A stretch of 41,921 bases of DNA from Spirochaetota bacterium (GTDB lineage: Bacteria; Spirochaetota; Spirochaetia; Treponematales; UBA12059). Below, piece by piece: positions 8,943 to 20,311 of the stretch (the stretch's first letter is position 1; each line of letters opens with the position of its first letter). The notes beneath the pieces are model-generated. The model saw nothing but the letters and a program-made list of their open reading frames with translations. It was not told the DNA's origin and did no database searches. The stretch spans positions 1 through 41,921 of the forward strand of contig JAKPPT010000068.1 in the NCBI GenBank assembly GCA_029547205.1, given 5' to 3'. Both the position numbers and the translations under genes were made by a program.

Positions 8943-11900
8943 ATGAAAACAACAACTACCATAACAGAACGAGACATACGACATTTCTTCCCCATACTCA
9001 AATTGATTAGAAAGCAACTTAAGCTCAACGAGATTCCCTTTTCCAGCACGGGTGATGCTCTCGTTGTGGATGTGTTTTCAAGCCGTGTTCTTGCAATGAA
9101 ACTCTCACAAGCACTTCCTGTGCCGGTAAAAGCTGGTGAAGTCTACGGCTCTGCCCTGCTCCATGAAATAGCTCACCTCCTGTGCAGATACTACATTCAA
9201 TCGATATATCCTGAAGCTTTCAAAGAAACGGCTGAAGCTGCTGCTCGAAATTTAAGTCCAACAGATTTTGCCACAATTATTACCGCTTATACCGATGCGT
9301 TCCCGCCACCGGAAGTTTTTTCTGAGACAGTTTCACCAGAAGCATGGAGCAAAACCCCTGCTAACACGATGCTCATGCTGGAAGAACTACTCCTCATTCG
9401 CATTGCAAATGAAAATCCTGCTCTTTCAACACTCCATCCTGTATTTTCTGATGCAGCGCTCAGGGCACAGTATCCCGTTGATAAACTAATTGCTATTTCA
9501 GAAAAAGCTTTTATGCTGATGCCAGCAGTTGAGGTCCCTGGACAAAAACCGATGGATCTCCTTTCTATGCTCCGTGAACCAGCCCGACGATTTCCTAATT
9601 CGATAAAAGATCAACTTGCATACATTCTTACCGCATGGAAACCACTCCTTGGTGATATATTAGCAAAACTGCTCGGTGTCCTTGACCTCATCGCCGAAGA
9701 AGAAAAACCCCGATTTGCTGGCGGACCAGGCCCCAACCAGGTGCTAACCTTTGAAGGCACAGAGCACGAATATGAAGCATTTACGAGCGACAGTGACTGG
9801 ATGCCTAAAGTCGTCATGATTGCAAAAAGCACACTGGTCTGGCTCTATCAGCTCAGTAAAAAGTACCAACGTACAATTACCACACTTGATGCTATCCCTG
9901 ACGAAGAACTTGAAATCCTTGCACGACGTGGTTTCAATGCACTCTGGTTAATCGGACTCTGGGAACGGAGCCATGCCAGCCAGCGCATTAAGCAACTTTG
10001 TGGAAATCCTGAAGCTGCAGCGAGTGCCTATGCGCTCTGGGACTACGAAATCGCCGGCGAACTTGGAGGTTGGCCCGCCTTGGAAAACCTGCGCTGGCGA
10101 GCATGGAAATATGGTATTAGGCTCGCTGCTGATATGGTACCAAACCATACCGGTATTGATTCGAGCTGGGTACGCTATCGGCCTGAACTCTTTATGCAAC
10201 GCACCTCAGTGCCATTTCCAACCTACACATTTAATGGAGAAAATCTTTCAAGCGATCCTTCAATCGGTATTTGGCTCGAAGATCACTACTACAACCGCAG
10301 CGACTGTGCAGTTGTTTTTAAGCGGGTAGATTTTCGCACCGGGGATACTCGATATATCTATCATGGCAATGACGGTACCAGCATGCCATGGAACGATACT
10401 GCACAGATAGATTTTCTTAAACCCGAGGCACGACAGGCAGTCATCGAACGCATTCTGCATGTTGCACGCAATTTCCCAATTATTCGTTTTGATGCCGCCA
10501 TGATTATGGCAAAACGTCATTTCCGACGGCTCTGGTATCCAGAACCCGGACATGGCGGCGATATACCGAGCCGCAGTGAATATGCACTTCCCCGAAACGA
10601 TTTTGACCGTGCTATGCCCAATGAGTTCTGGCGTGAAGTTGTTGATATCTGTGCAAAAGAAGTTCCCGATACACTACTCCTTGCAGAAGCGTTCTGGATG
10701 ATGGAAGGCTACTTTGTCCGCACACTTGGCATGCACCGAGTATATAACTCTGCATTTATGAATATGCTTAAACGCAAAGAAAATCACAAATATCGTGACA
10801 CTATAAAAAACACACAGGAGTTCGATAAGGAGATACTCAAGCGGTTTGTCAACTTTATGAACAATCCAGATGAAGAAACCGCAGTAGCCCAGTTCGGCAA
10901 AGGAGATCACTATTTTGGTGTGTGTACGCTCATGGCAACACTCCCAGGACTGCCCATGTTTGGACACGGACAAATTGAAGGCTTCACAGAAAAATATGGC
11001 ATGGAATACCGCCGTGCTTATTATAATGAAATACCCGATGAATACCTTATCGCCCGTCATGAGCGAGAAATTTTCCCGCTTCTCAAAAAGCGCTATCTTT
11101 TTTCTGGTGTCGATAATTTTGTTCTCTATGATCTCTGGAAAGAAGATAGTACCGTAGATGAAAACGTTTTTGCATTTTCTAACGGCACAGACAGAGAACT
11201 TGCGTTAGTTTTATACAATAATGAATGGACAGCAACACATGGCACCATCAACTGGTCATGCCAGTGGGCACAGAAACATCCCGATGGTTCAAAAACCATG
11301 GCTCGAACCAATCTGGGTGGCGCTTTGAGACTTCCTGAAAGTGATTCCGCATTTTTAATAATGCAGGAACAGCGGAGCGGACTCTGGTATATTCGTAATG
11401 CGCTTGACATTCACCGTCACGGACTAAAAGTGATGCTCAATGGCTTTGAATCACAAGTCTTTCTCAACATACATTGCGTTATTGATGACAATCGAGAGCT
11501 TTATAAAAAATTAACACAAAGCCTCAATGGAGCTGGGACATTAAATATAAACGACAGCCTCCTCGATATCGAATTCCACACGCTCTATAGCGCATGGGAT
11601 AAAGCATTTAAAGACTCCGATAAAACGCATCTTGAGCAAGCAAAACTCACATGTTTTCATGAAACCTTTACTGAGCTTATCCGGGCACTTCAGTATTGTA
11701 CAGGAATTTCAAATATAACCACGGACTCTAATAAACTTGCTCAACAAACCATCGATGCTCTAACCCGCATGCAGGGTATTTATAAAACAATATTTGAAAA
11801 CCAGGATTCGAGCAAGAAAGCTAGTAAAACAACTGGCACAGTTGCTGCAAGTGCTCCACCTCATACACTAGAGGAATACTGTGAGCATTATTCTGACTTA

Positions 11901-12542
11901 CTGCCACTTCCACTCCAGTACCCTGTAGCACGCTCGTGCATGAGCGTCTGTTTTATGTGGGCACAATCAATGTGTGCCAAAACTGCTGTCACAAGCGCAC
12001 CTCTCGAAACATCAAAGCAAACCGATTCCCAAACCACAAAGGGTACCGCTATGATCCCTGATGATTCATTCCTTATTCAAAAAACACTCGAGCTGTGGCA
12101 CAGGCTAGGACTCACACGAAAGCTTGCGCAGATTATTCCGAATACCACTGCCCCACAACATATCAGTGCACTTGTTTCACTGGCGCTCCTCGATGTTTTT
12201 GCAGTAAGCAAATGCTTCATCCCATTCGAACAAGCTGTAACTAATGAGATGAGCACTTCACTGATTCAAGGGATTAAAACATTTGCGGAGACATGCCAGG
12301 AATTTCGAGATGCAATTGGTCTTCACAGCTGGAATGAAACACTCTGGTTTAACAAAGAACTCTCTGAACATTATGCTGCACTGCTTACATTGATCTACGC
12401 CGGAGCATTGTCGAATACCGTAGAGGCTCCATTAGCTCTTAAACAAGCAGAAACGAATTACTTCCAACCCATGCGAAGTATACTGGAAGCATCAGGCTGG
12501 CAGTGGGAAGAATTACTGAAGGGCTTACATACAATTTTTTAA
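8943..12542 (+). CDS. Very large GH13 (alpha-amylase family) glycoside hydrolase-like protein
   Basis: 1199 residues from ATG 8943, preceded by GGAG; no signal peptide, so cytoplasmic. A GH13 TIM-barrel core spans about residues 310-760: region I DMVPNHTG (397-404), region II IIRFDAA with nucleophile D517, region III LAEAFW with acid/base E582, and region IV NNPDE with D643. All catalytic residues are present, so it should act on alpha-glucans or transfer glucosyl units. The length is roughly twice that of a normal amylase. The N-terminal 300 residues hold a zincin-type HEIAH motif (74-78). The C-terminal 400 residues are helical and unassigned. The strongest local conservation is around QFGKGDHYFGVCTLMATLPG. 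A storage-glucan role is inference. The stop overlaps a repeat arm. Confidence 0.85.
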   Translation: MKTTTTITERDIRHFFPILKLIRKQLKLNEIPFSSTGDALVVDVFSSRVLAMKLSQALPVPVKAGEVYGSALLHEIAHLLCRYYIQSIYPEAFKETAEAAARNLSPTDFATIITAYTDAFPPPEVFSETVSPEAWSKTPANTMLMLEELLLIRIANENPALSTLHPVFSDAALRAQYPVDKLIAISEKAFMLMPAVEVPGQKPMDLLSMLREPARRFPNSIKDQLAYILTAWKPLLGDILAKLLGVLDLIAEEEKPRFAGGPGPNQVLTFEGTEHEYEAFTSDSDWMPKVVMIAKSTLVWLYQLSKKYQRTITTLDAIPDEELEILARRGFNALWLIGLWERSHASQRIKQLCGNPEAAASAYALWDYEIAGELGGWPALENLRWRAWKYGIRLAADMVPNHTGIDSSWVRYRPELFMQRTSVPFPTYTFNGENLSSDPSIGIWLEDHYYNRSDCAVVFKRVDFRTGDTRYIYHGNDGTSMPWNDTAQIDFLKPEARQAVIERILHVARNFPIIRFDAAMIMAKRHFRRLWYPEPGHGGDIPSRSEYALPRNDFDRAMPNEFWREVVDICAKEVPDTLLLAEAFWMMEGYFVRTLGMHRVYNSAFMNMLKRKENHKYRDTIKNTQEFDKEILKRFVNFMNNPDEETAVAQFGKGDHYFGVCTLMATLPGLPMFGHGQIEGFTEKYGMEYRRAYYNEIPDEYLIARHEREIFPLLKKRYLFSGVDNFVLYDLWKEDSTVDENVFAFSNGTDRELALVLYNNEWTATHGTINWSCQWAQKHPDGSKTMARTNLGGALRLPESDSAFLIMQEQRSGLWYIRNALDIHRHGLKVMLNGFESQVFLNIHCVIDDNRELYKKLTQSLNGAGTLNINDSLLDIEFHTLYSAWDKAFKDSDKTHLEQAKLTCFHETFTELIRALQYCTGISNITTDSNKLAQQTIDALTRMQGIYKTIFENQDSSKKASKTTGTVAASAPPHTLEEYCEHYSDLLPLPLQYPVARSCMSVCFMWAQSMCAKTAVTSAPLETSKQTDSQTTKGTAMIPDDSFLIQKTLELWHRLGLTRKLAQIIPNTTAPQHISALVSLALLDVFAVSKCFIPFEQAVTNEMSTSLIQGIKTFAETCQEFRDAIGLHSWNETLWFNKELSEHYAALLTLIYAGALSNTVEAPLALKQAETNYFQPMRSILEASGWQWEELLKGLHTIF

Positions 12543-12616
12543 CAATCTTCGTGACACTAGAGAAGAATTGCTGAAGTACTTACATACAGCCTTTTAACAA
12601 TCTTCGTGACACTAGA
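12507..12616. repeat. 55-bp tandem duplication carrying two right arms
   Basis: Units 12507-12561 and 12562-12616 match at 49 of 55 bases. Each contains the end of the GH13 coding sequence followed by a right arm, TTAACAATCTTCGTGACAC plus TA (12539-12559 and 12594-12614). The first TAA is the gene's stop codon. The second unit is therefore a non-coding, diverged copy of the gene's last codons plus arm. Confidence 0.85.
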
Positions 12617-12631
12617 GAGACAATGCCACGA

Positions 12632-12740
12632 TTGACAATTTTCTATTCTTTTTATAGACTCAAAAAAAATTTTGAACAAAAACTTACTGCTATTGCTTTT
12701 CTTTTCCAACTACCTCTCATAAAATCAAATTTTGTTCAAA
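12632..12740 (+). promoter_or_regulatory. Promoter region of the protease gene with long inverted repeat
   Basis: TTGACA at 12632-12637 with TAGACT (12655-12660) after 17 bases or TATAGA after 15. Downstream, TTTGAACAAAA (12671-12681) is a perfect 11-bp inverse of TTTTGTTCAAA (12730-12740). The right half ends 13 bases before the Shine-Dalgarno GGAGG, so the leader may fold or hold a regulator site. Confidence 0.4.
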
Positions 12741-12770
12741 TGTACAAACTTTTACTGCGGAGGAAACTCA

Positions 12771-14462
12771 ATGAAAAAAAAGCTCATGCTTGTAGTATGC
12801 ATGCTGGCTGTCACAGTCTCATTATTTGCACAAATACGGCAATTTATCCCTATTGTCAAGCCTGTGATGCATGAAAAAACAAAAGAATTCCTAACTGAAT
12901 TTGGCAATGAATTCATTCGTGCTGGCCAAAAAGACATTGGAAACTATTTTAAAGCCTGGGCAGAAGGCGGTTTTGGTTCCGGATTTTTGTATGTAGACCC
13001 CGAAACTGGAGACAACTACGTTATCACAAACCGGCATGTAGTATCGTATGGCATGACAGTAACACTTCAATTTGAACAAGAAGATGGAAGCATACTCACG
13101 TTCGAAAATTGTCCGGTAAGTGCAATTTCAGAAAAACTAGACGTTGCACTCATAGCATTACCAGAATCAAGCAGGAAAAAATTCACTGCCGGGCTTACCA
13201 TTCTTACTGATTTACCTGCCGATGGCGATGAAATCTGGACTGCTGGATACCCTGGACTCCTTTCCAAGCCTTCATGGCAGCTAGCTAAAGGAACTATTTC
13301 AAACAATCGAGCCAAAGTCGAAGAACTCGCTGACCCTGCATTGTTCAAACTCTATCAGCATACTGCACCTATTGATGGAGGCAGTTCCGGTGGACCTCTC
13401 CTCATCAAAAATCCAAAACTTCCCGGTGGCTATGGTATTATCGGTATGAATACCTGGAAAATTCTTGACAGGCAGGATACCAATTTTGCAATACCTTCCC
13501 AATATATTCTCGATTTTATAAAAGAATATAAAGCGTCACTTTCATCAGATAAGCAGCAAAGTTTCCTTGAAAGGATTAATAACTTTGTCCTCGCAGCAAG
13601 AGGTGATTCGTTTATTAAGCTTGCAAAGTATGTTTCATACGAATTCGTTGCAAATTATGGCGCACAGCTTATCGATGTTGCTTACCAGCGAATGAACAGC
13701 AGTGAGCGTGACTTTCTAATGAGAGCTTTTATCCTGGAACCAGTAGAAGGTATGCGGCTAGCAATTGCATATCTCATTTACATGCAGCTCAATGCTTCAA
13801 AAGTCGTTAAAGCAGACTTTGAAACAATGACTTTTTCGGACGATGAAAGTGTTATTGCCATTACCCAAGAAAAAACAAAAACCCCTTCACGGTGGGTGCT
13901 GGAACAAGGTCAGTGGCGGCTTACAAGTTTTGAAAGTGTTGAAAAGCTAAAATTTGATAAAAATTACAATGTTACAGCACCTACAATCTCTCTGAATGTG
14001 GGTTTTGGAGCAACTCAGACCGATAACTATTTACTCGCAGAATTATATTTTGCACCTAATGCATTCTTTTATGGATTAACGTTTGGAATGTACACTATAA
14101 CAAGAGAAATAGAAATTAGAGAATACTCTCCAACTTATCGCATCACGACTCAGCAAGTTGAACTGCCCCTTATCGTACTTGGTGAAAGCTTTGGTATCCA
14201 ACTGCCCATCAAACTGGGAGAAATTTCCTTAATTCCCTTTGCTGGTGCAGGAATGAGTCTTATACAATCGACAAATAACCAATATGATATCACCAATATG
14301 GGTTATTTATATTTTTATGGTGCCGAACTGTTTTTACCTTCCATCAGCCTGGGTGTGGGATTACAGATGCGTGGCGTTGGTACTTTGATGACAATAGCAA
14401 CTGAAGACATATATATTACTGTTCCACCCATGCTTACACTATATGCAAAGATTGGTTTATAA
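12771..14462 (+). CDS. Secreted trypsin/HtrA-like serine protease with C-terminal barrel-like domain
   Basis: 563 residues. ATG 12771 follows GCGGAGG, and the product starts with a clear signal peptide (MKKKLMLVVCMLAVTVSLFAQ). Residues about 50-260 form a trypsin-like protease domain with the full triad: H89 in TNRHVV, D124 in LDVALIAL, S206 in GGSSGGPL. No PDZ domain follows. The middle, about 260-400, is helical and then mixed. The last 160 residues alternate polar and hydrophobic positions with many aromatics and glycines (NVGFGATQTDNYLLAELYFA, GIQLPIKLGEI, LYAKIGL), like an 8-stranded outer-membrane barrel. That would anchor the protease to the outer membrane facing the periplasm. Envelope quality control is a plausible role; substrate is unknown. 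Confidence 0.75.
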   Translation: MKKKLMLVVCMLAVTVSLFAQIRQFIPIVKPVMHEKTKEFLTEFGNEFIRAGQKDIGNYFKAWAEGGFGSGFLYVDPETGDNYVITNRHVVSYGMTVTLQFEQEDGSILTFENCPVSAISEKLDVALIALPESSRKKFTAGLTILTDLPADGDEIWTAGYPGLLSKPSWQLAKGTISNNRAKVEELADPALFKLYQHTAPIDGGSSGGPLLIKNPKLPGGYGIIGMNTWKILDRQDTNFAIPSQYILDFIKEYKASLSSDKQQSFLERINNFVLAARGDSFIKLAKYVSYEFVANYGAQLIDVAYQRMNSSERDFLMRAFILEPVEGMRLAIAYLIYMQLNASKVVKADFETMTFSDDESVIAITQEKTKTPSRWVLEQGQWRLTSFESVEKLKFDKNYNVTAPTISLNVGFGATQTDNYLLAELYFAPNAFFYGLTFGMYTITREIEIREYSPTYRITTQQVELPLIVLGESFGIQLPIKLGEISLIPFAGAGMSLIQSTNNQYDITNMGYLYFYGAELFLPSISLGVGLQMRGVGTLMTIATEDIYITVPPMLTLYAKIGL

Positions 14463-14490
14463 CCAGTAGTTATTACTGTTCTTTTAAAAA

Positions 14491-14521
14491 GGGGCTGTAC
14501 TGCAAAACGCTGTACAGCCCC

Positions 14522-14527
<6 letters not shown>
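14491..14527 (+). terminator. Rho-independent-type hairpin after the protease gene
   Basis: GGGGCTGTAC (14491-14500) pairs perfectly with GTACAGCCCC (14512-14521) around an 11-base loop, followed by a short T-rich stretch (ATTTTAT). It starts 28 bases after the stop codon. Confidence 0.75.
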
Positions 14528-16474
<1,947 letters not shown>

Positions 16475-16510
16475 TACCGTAATCTATATACCTGTATATA
16501 GTGCATGGGA

Positions 16511-16536
16511 AAGGCGGCAGCAAAGCCGCCTTTTGT
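16511..16536 (+). terminator. groEL terminator
   Basis: AAGGCGGC (16511-16518) pairs with GCCGCCTT (16525-16532) around AGCAAA, followed by TTTTGTT. A TGT-TATAAA extended -10 motif (16534-16542) overlaps the end, so a promoter for the next gene may start inside the U-tract. Confidence 0.85.
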
Positions 16537-16556
16537 TATAAATTTCAGGGAACATC

Positions 16557-17000
16557 ATGGAACTGTACAAACTCAATCTTCATAGGCCATTGGAATATCA
16601 AGTAGTTGCAGCGCTCACATCTCCTGTGTGGGAGGGCATCGCTCACATTGTACAAAATCTAAATGAAGGTGCTGAATGCATAGCAGAGATTTCTGAAGCA
16701 TCACTACTCACAGCGGATGATCAAGGACCACATGCGCTTTTTCCTCTTCCTGAACCACTCCGATTCGGAACAAGCGCTTTACAGAAACATACTCAAAACA
16801 ATGAACTGATAATGATTCCACAGGGCACTTACATATTTACTCAACACCGCTGGACTGACCCTCTCTCAGCATATGAAGCACTCGACTGGTTTATTAGAGA
16901 ATCCTGGTGGCAGCGTGAAACAGCGGAAGGACCGTTTTATGTACGTTGGGTCCGCGAGGATGGTAAGACAGCTCTCCAAATTCTGAGGAAACAAAACTAA
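16557..17000 (+). CDS. Hypothetical protein, 147 residues
   Basis: I do not recognise this protein. It is soluble, without signal peptide, membrane segment or obvious metal-binding motif, and mildly acidic. The C-terminal third is rich in Trp and Tyr (EALDWFIRESWWQRE, GPFYVRWVRED), which suggests a compact beta-rich domain. ATG 16557 follows CAGGGAA at a normal distance. It lies between the groEL terminator and a shared terminator with trkH, so it is a single-gene unit. Coding use resembles its neighbours. Nothing in the context fixes a function. Confidence 0.7.
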   Translation: MELYKLNLHRPLEYQVVAALTSPVWEGIAHIVQNLNEGAECIAEISEASLLTADDQGPHALFPLPEPLRFGTSALQKHTQNNELIMIPQGTYIFTQHRWTDPLSAYEALDWFIRESWWQRETAEGPFYVRWVREDGKTALQILRKQN

Positions 17001-17128
17001 TCATAAAAAAATAGCTAATATATAGTGTGTTTATTATTACCAGTATAATGGCAGTGTGTCCCTTGTATATACTGTTTAATATTTTCACGCGAAAAGAGAG
17101 TAATATTTTACAGCAAATATCTAAAAAA

Positions 17129-17167
17129 CAGGTACTGTATGTTTTTGTACAGTACCTGCTTTTTTTG
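17129..17167. terminator. Bidirectional terminator between convergent genes
   Basis: CAGGTACTGTA (17129-17139) pairs perfectly with TACAGTACCTG (17148-17158) around TGTTTTTG. It is followed by CTTTTTTTTGTTT on the plus strand and mirrored by an A-run on the left, so it can end both the 147-residue gene and trkH. Confidence 0.9.
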
Positions 17168-17169
17168 TT

Positions 17170-18624
17170 TTATTTCCAATAGCTTTTTGTAAAAATTACG
17201 AGCACGGTAAAAATTTCTAATCTTCCAAGAAGCATGATAAATGATAACCATACTTTAATATAATCCGGGAAAAACGCATAGTTGAAAACCGGTCCAACAA
17301 GAGCAAAACCAGGTCCTATATTTCCAAGTGTTGCAAGTGTTGCTGATAATGATGTCAATATATCATAACCTCCCGTAGAGACTACAAATGTAGAGACGAT
17401 CATGCTCACCAAATATAAAATGACCATTGCAGCAATGTCATACACTACATTTTTTTTAAGATACTGACCATCGATAAAAACACCATAAATTCCACGCGGC
17501 TTAATTAAATATCGCATTTCTGTAAAACCCATTTTTATAAGGGTTGTAATTCTGCCTACTTTAATCCCGCCCCCCGTTGATCCAGAACATCCGCCAATAA
17601 ACATCAAAATGAAAAGAACTGTTTGAGCAAGTGCTGGCCATGTTAGATAGTCTGCGGTTACAAAACCTGTCGTTGTCAGTATAGACGCAGCTTGAAATGA
17701 TGCGTATCGTAATGCTGTTCCAAATGACAGAAAGTTCTTACCCTGTAATAGATTTAAAGCAATAATAATTGAAGCTGCCAAAAATATCAGAATATAAACT
17801 CGAGCTTCTGTATCTTTAAGCACCGCTTTAATATTCCCTTTAAGCAGCTTCCAATAGAGCGAAAAATTTAATCCTGCAAATAACATAAAAATTGTTATTA
17901 CAATATCAATATATGCTGAATGGTATGCACCTACACTCAGGTTTTTGGTTGAAAAACCTCCTGTTGCCATTGTTGCAAATGCATGTGTAGCTGCATCAAA
18001 AAGCGACATACCACCGATCATTAAAAGTAATATTTCTATTACTGTTAAACCAAGGTAAATGAGCCAGAGAATTTTTGCAGTTTCTGAAATTCGAGGAGTA
18101 AACTTATCAACCTGAGGCCCAGGAGCTTCAGCTTCCAGTAGAGCTCTTCCGCCAATACCGAGCAGCGGTAAAACTGCGACGGTTAGCACTACAATTCCCA
18201 TTCCACCGAGCCAATGAGTAACTGCACGCCATAAGAGAATACATTTCGGAAGCACTTCTATATCGGTCAGAATGGTCGCACCAGTTGTTGTGAAACCAGA
18301 CATAGTTTCAAAAAAAGCATCAACAAAGGAAGGAATAGCCCCTGAAAAAATAAATGGAAGTGAACCGAGAAGAGTAGCAAACACCCACGCAAGGGTGACA
18401 AAAAGATATCCCATACGTTGCGAAAGTATAGCTTTCTCATTTTGCTTTTTTGTTGCTAACAACACAATTATCATTAATATTCCCACCATACAGGGAATAG
18501 AGAACGATCGAATTGCATCCGTTGTTTCGCCAAGCAGTATGCCAGCAGCAAATACAGCAATCATACATGCTGATACTATTGAAAGTAGTCCAAACAAAGC
18601 ACGAATCAAATGCTTAAATTCCAA
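17170..18624 (-). CDS. trkH: TrkH potassium transporter, membrane subunit
   Basis: 484 residues from the TTG at 18624, chosen because GGAGG stands five bases before it; another TTG four codons earlier lacks a site. The protein has many membrane helices and the repeated selectivity-filter loops of the TrkH/KtrB superfamily, seen in SGFTTTGATIL, TMATGGFSTKN, SILTTTGFVTAD and TLGNIGPGF. It conducts K+ (sometimes Na+) through the inner membrane and needs the TrkA ring for gating. It overlaps the end of trkA by 11 bases, so the two are translationally coupled. The usual second partner, TrkG or an ATP-binding TrkE, is not nearby. Confidence 0.95.
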   Translation of the reverse strand: MEFKHLIRALFGLLSIVSACMIAVFAAGILLGETTDAIRSFSIPCMVGILMIIVLLATKKQNEKAILSQRMGYLFVTLAWVFATLLGSLPFIFSGAIPSFVDAFFETMSGFTTTGATILTDIEVLPKCILLWRAVTHWLGGMGIVVLTVAVLPLLGIGGRALLEAEAPGPQVDKFTPRISETAKILWLIYLGLTVIEILLLMIGGMSLFDAATHAFATMATGGFSTKNLSVGAYHSAYIDIVITIFMLFAGLNFSLYWKLLKGNIKAVLKDTEARVYILIFLAASIIIALNLLQGKNFLSFGTALRYASFQAASILTTTGFVTADYLTWPALAQTVLFILMFIGGCSGSTGGGIKVGRITTLIKMGFTEMRYLIKPRGIYGVFIDGQYLKKNVVYDIAAMVILYLVSMIVSTFVVSTGGYDILTSLSATLATLGNIGPGFALVGPVFNYAFFPDYIKVWLSFIMLLGRLEIFTVLVIFTKSYWK

Positions 18625-20017
18625 CGCTTCCTCCAAATACTGCTTCTAATTTTGTAATTGCGTTTTTTCTTACAACGAGCGCTACTGTATCACCATCATG
18701 TAGCATTGTGTCTCCTGTTGGCACAGTCACAGTATGTTTATTAATTACAAAAGCAACCAGTGTTCCTCGTGGTAATGCTAACTCTTTCAAGCTTTTACCA
18801 ATTGCATGAGAATTTTTGTCTAACGTTAATTCAACAATTTCAACATCAGCTTCATAAAAACTATGAATAGTTTTTATATGTCCTCTCCGTATCAATGATA
18901 GAATCGAAGCTGCTGCTGCATTCTTTACACTGATCAATGCATCAACCGTAAGTTCTCCAGCCAGATTGAGATAACGGTCATTCAAAGTAATTGCAATTGC
19001 CTTTTTTGCACCTAAAGATTTAACAAGCTGTGCTGTAAGGATATTAAATGTCTGAGACTCGGTAGCAGTAATGACAAGATCCGCTTTTTGTATCTGCATT
19101 TCTTCAAGGAAATTTTCTTCCGAACAATCACCATACGCTGCATCAACTTCCGGGAACTTCTTTACGATAGCCTTTCCAGCATCTCTCGAAGCATCTAAAA
19201 CCTGTATAGTTATTTTTTTTCTAAAACCAGCTTTAATTTTTTCATAGAACGATAGCGACCGCTCGGTATCCAATAAACTTTCTATCAAACGTTCAGTAAC
19301 TGAAGTTGCTCCAATGATCACAATACGCCTGCTTTTTTGTTTTAATGCATCCACTCGCTCAAGCACTTCATCAAGTACAGAAGGAGTTCCCAGCACATAC
19401 AGCATATCAGATTCAGAAATCATATATGATCCTGACGGGATCTCAAAATCACCATCATTCACAACTGCTGCAATGAGAAAATCTTTTTCCGTATGCTTTT
19501 TTATTTCCTGTAATGTTTTTCCGCAAAAACCAGGAAACTCTTGAGCTTTAATAAGTCTGAGCTGGAGCTGTCCTTCATGCAGTGGTATTATAGACTCGGC
19601 AAATCCTTCCTCGATAATTCTTTTTATTTCAGTCGCTGTCTCTTTTGCAGGGTTGATAATAATATCGAGCCCCAGAGCTTCTTTTTGAGCCTTGTTGAGT
19701 GTAGTATAAAAAGGATTTTTAACTCTTGCTACCGTCCTGATCTCGGGATATTCTGCTGAAACAAGTCCGCAGGAAACTATGTTGCTTTCATCTGATCCGG
19801 TAAGCGCAAGAAACCAGTCTGTTTTTGCAATTCCTGCTTTTTTTAGTACCTCTGCACTCGTTCCATCCTCATTTATTACCAGACAGTCTAGATTATTTGA
19901 AGCGATTCGAGCAATTTCAGTATCTTTCTCGATCAGAACAACATCACGGTTTTCCTTAATGAATTCCTGTGCAATATGGGTACCGATTTTGCCTGCACCT
20001 ACGATAATAATTTTCAT
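18614..20017 (-). CDS. trkA: TrkA, nucleotide-binding regulator of TrkH
   Basis: 467 residues, close to the E. coli length of 458. Two tandem RCK units each have a nucleotide-binding Rossmann half and a ligand-binding TrkA-C half. The first has the intact dinucleotide motif VGAGKIGTHIA at residues 6-16. The second, at about 230 (VIIGATSVTERLI), lacks the glycine pattern, so only the first half is likely to bind NAD(H) or ATP normally. It forms the cytosolic gating ring of TrkH. It is first in the trkA-trkH operon, and a full-length repeat lies 79 bp upstream. Confidence 0.95.
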   Translation of the reverse strand: MKIIIVGAGKIGTHIAQEFIKENRDVVLIEKDTEIARIASNNLDCLVINEDGTSAEVLKKAGIAKTDWFLALTGSDESNIVSCGLVSAEYPEIRTVARVKNPFYTTLNKAQKEALGLDIIINPAKETATEIKRIIEEGFAESIIPLHEGQLQLRLIKAQEFPGFCGKTLQEIKKHTEKDFLIAAVVNDGDFEIPSGSYMISESDMLYVLGTPSVLDEVLERVDALKQKSRRIVIIGATSVTERLIESLLDTERSLSFYEKIKAGFRKKITIQVLDASRDAGKAIVKKFPEVDAAYGDCSEENFLEEMQIQKADLVITATESQTFNILTAQLVKSLGAKKAIAITLNDRYLNLAGELTVDALISVKNAAAASILSLIRRGHIKTIHSFYEADVEIVELTLDKNSHAIGKSLKELALPRGTLVAFVINKHTVTVPTGDTMLHDGDTVALVVRKNAITKLEAVFGGSVGI

Positions 20018-20096
20018 GCTGCAAACAATATCATAAAAGGCATTGTTCCGCTATAAAGTCTTACATAATTCACTTTTGTATAAAACAAACAAAGTA

Positions 20097-20240
20097 TAGT
20101 GTCACGAAAATTGTGAAAATGCTGATTTTGTTTATTACCCATTAGATTTTTGTAGAAAGTATCAAATATATTGTGATGATATATGAATATGCTTACTAGA
20201 TATTGTAGAGATAATTTTATACACAAGCTTCATGACACTA
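20097..20240. repeat. Full-length MITE-like repeat, copy 3
   Basis: 144 bp, TAGTGTCACGAAAATTGTGA at the left and ACACAAGCTTCATGACAC plus TA at the right; the same arm types as copy 1 (ACG opposite CAT). The interior aligns with copy 1 through TTTTGTAGAAAGTAT, AAATATATTGT, GAATATGCTTACTA and TTGTAGAGATAATTTTAT. It lies between trkA and the lipoprotein gene, which are both on the minus strand. Confidence 0.9.
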
Positions 20241-20243
20241 AGT

Positions 20244-20273
20244 AAGCTGTCCTGATAGTCAGCAGGACAGCTT
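20244..20273. terminator. Strong hairpin next to the repeat
   Basis: AAGCTGTCCTG (20244-20254) pairs perfectly with CAGGACAGCTT (20263-20273). It lies 39 bp beyond the lipoprotein stop codon and 4 bp from the repeat. There is no T-run on either side, so it may end transcription weakly or protect the 3' end. Confidence 0.5.
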
Positions 20274-20311
20274 GGTATATTAATCTCTAACTATTACCGT
20301 TAATTACTATT

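Noticed and set aside
10783-10803. Another repeat arm inside the GH13 gene (ATCACAAATATCGTGACAC plus TA)
   Set aside because: It matches the right arm at about 17 of 21 bases but lies in a well-conserved coding stretch (NHKYRDTIKN) with no partner arm, so chance is likelier.
20014-20226. 70-codon minus-strand reading frame upstream of trkA
   Set aside because: It runs through the repeat and the promoter region, with no family-like sequence.
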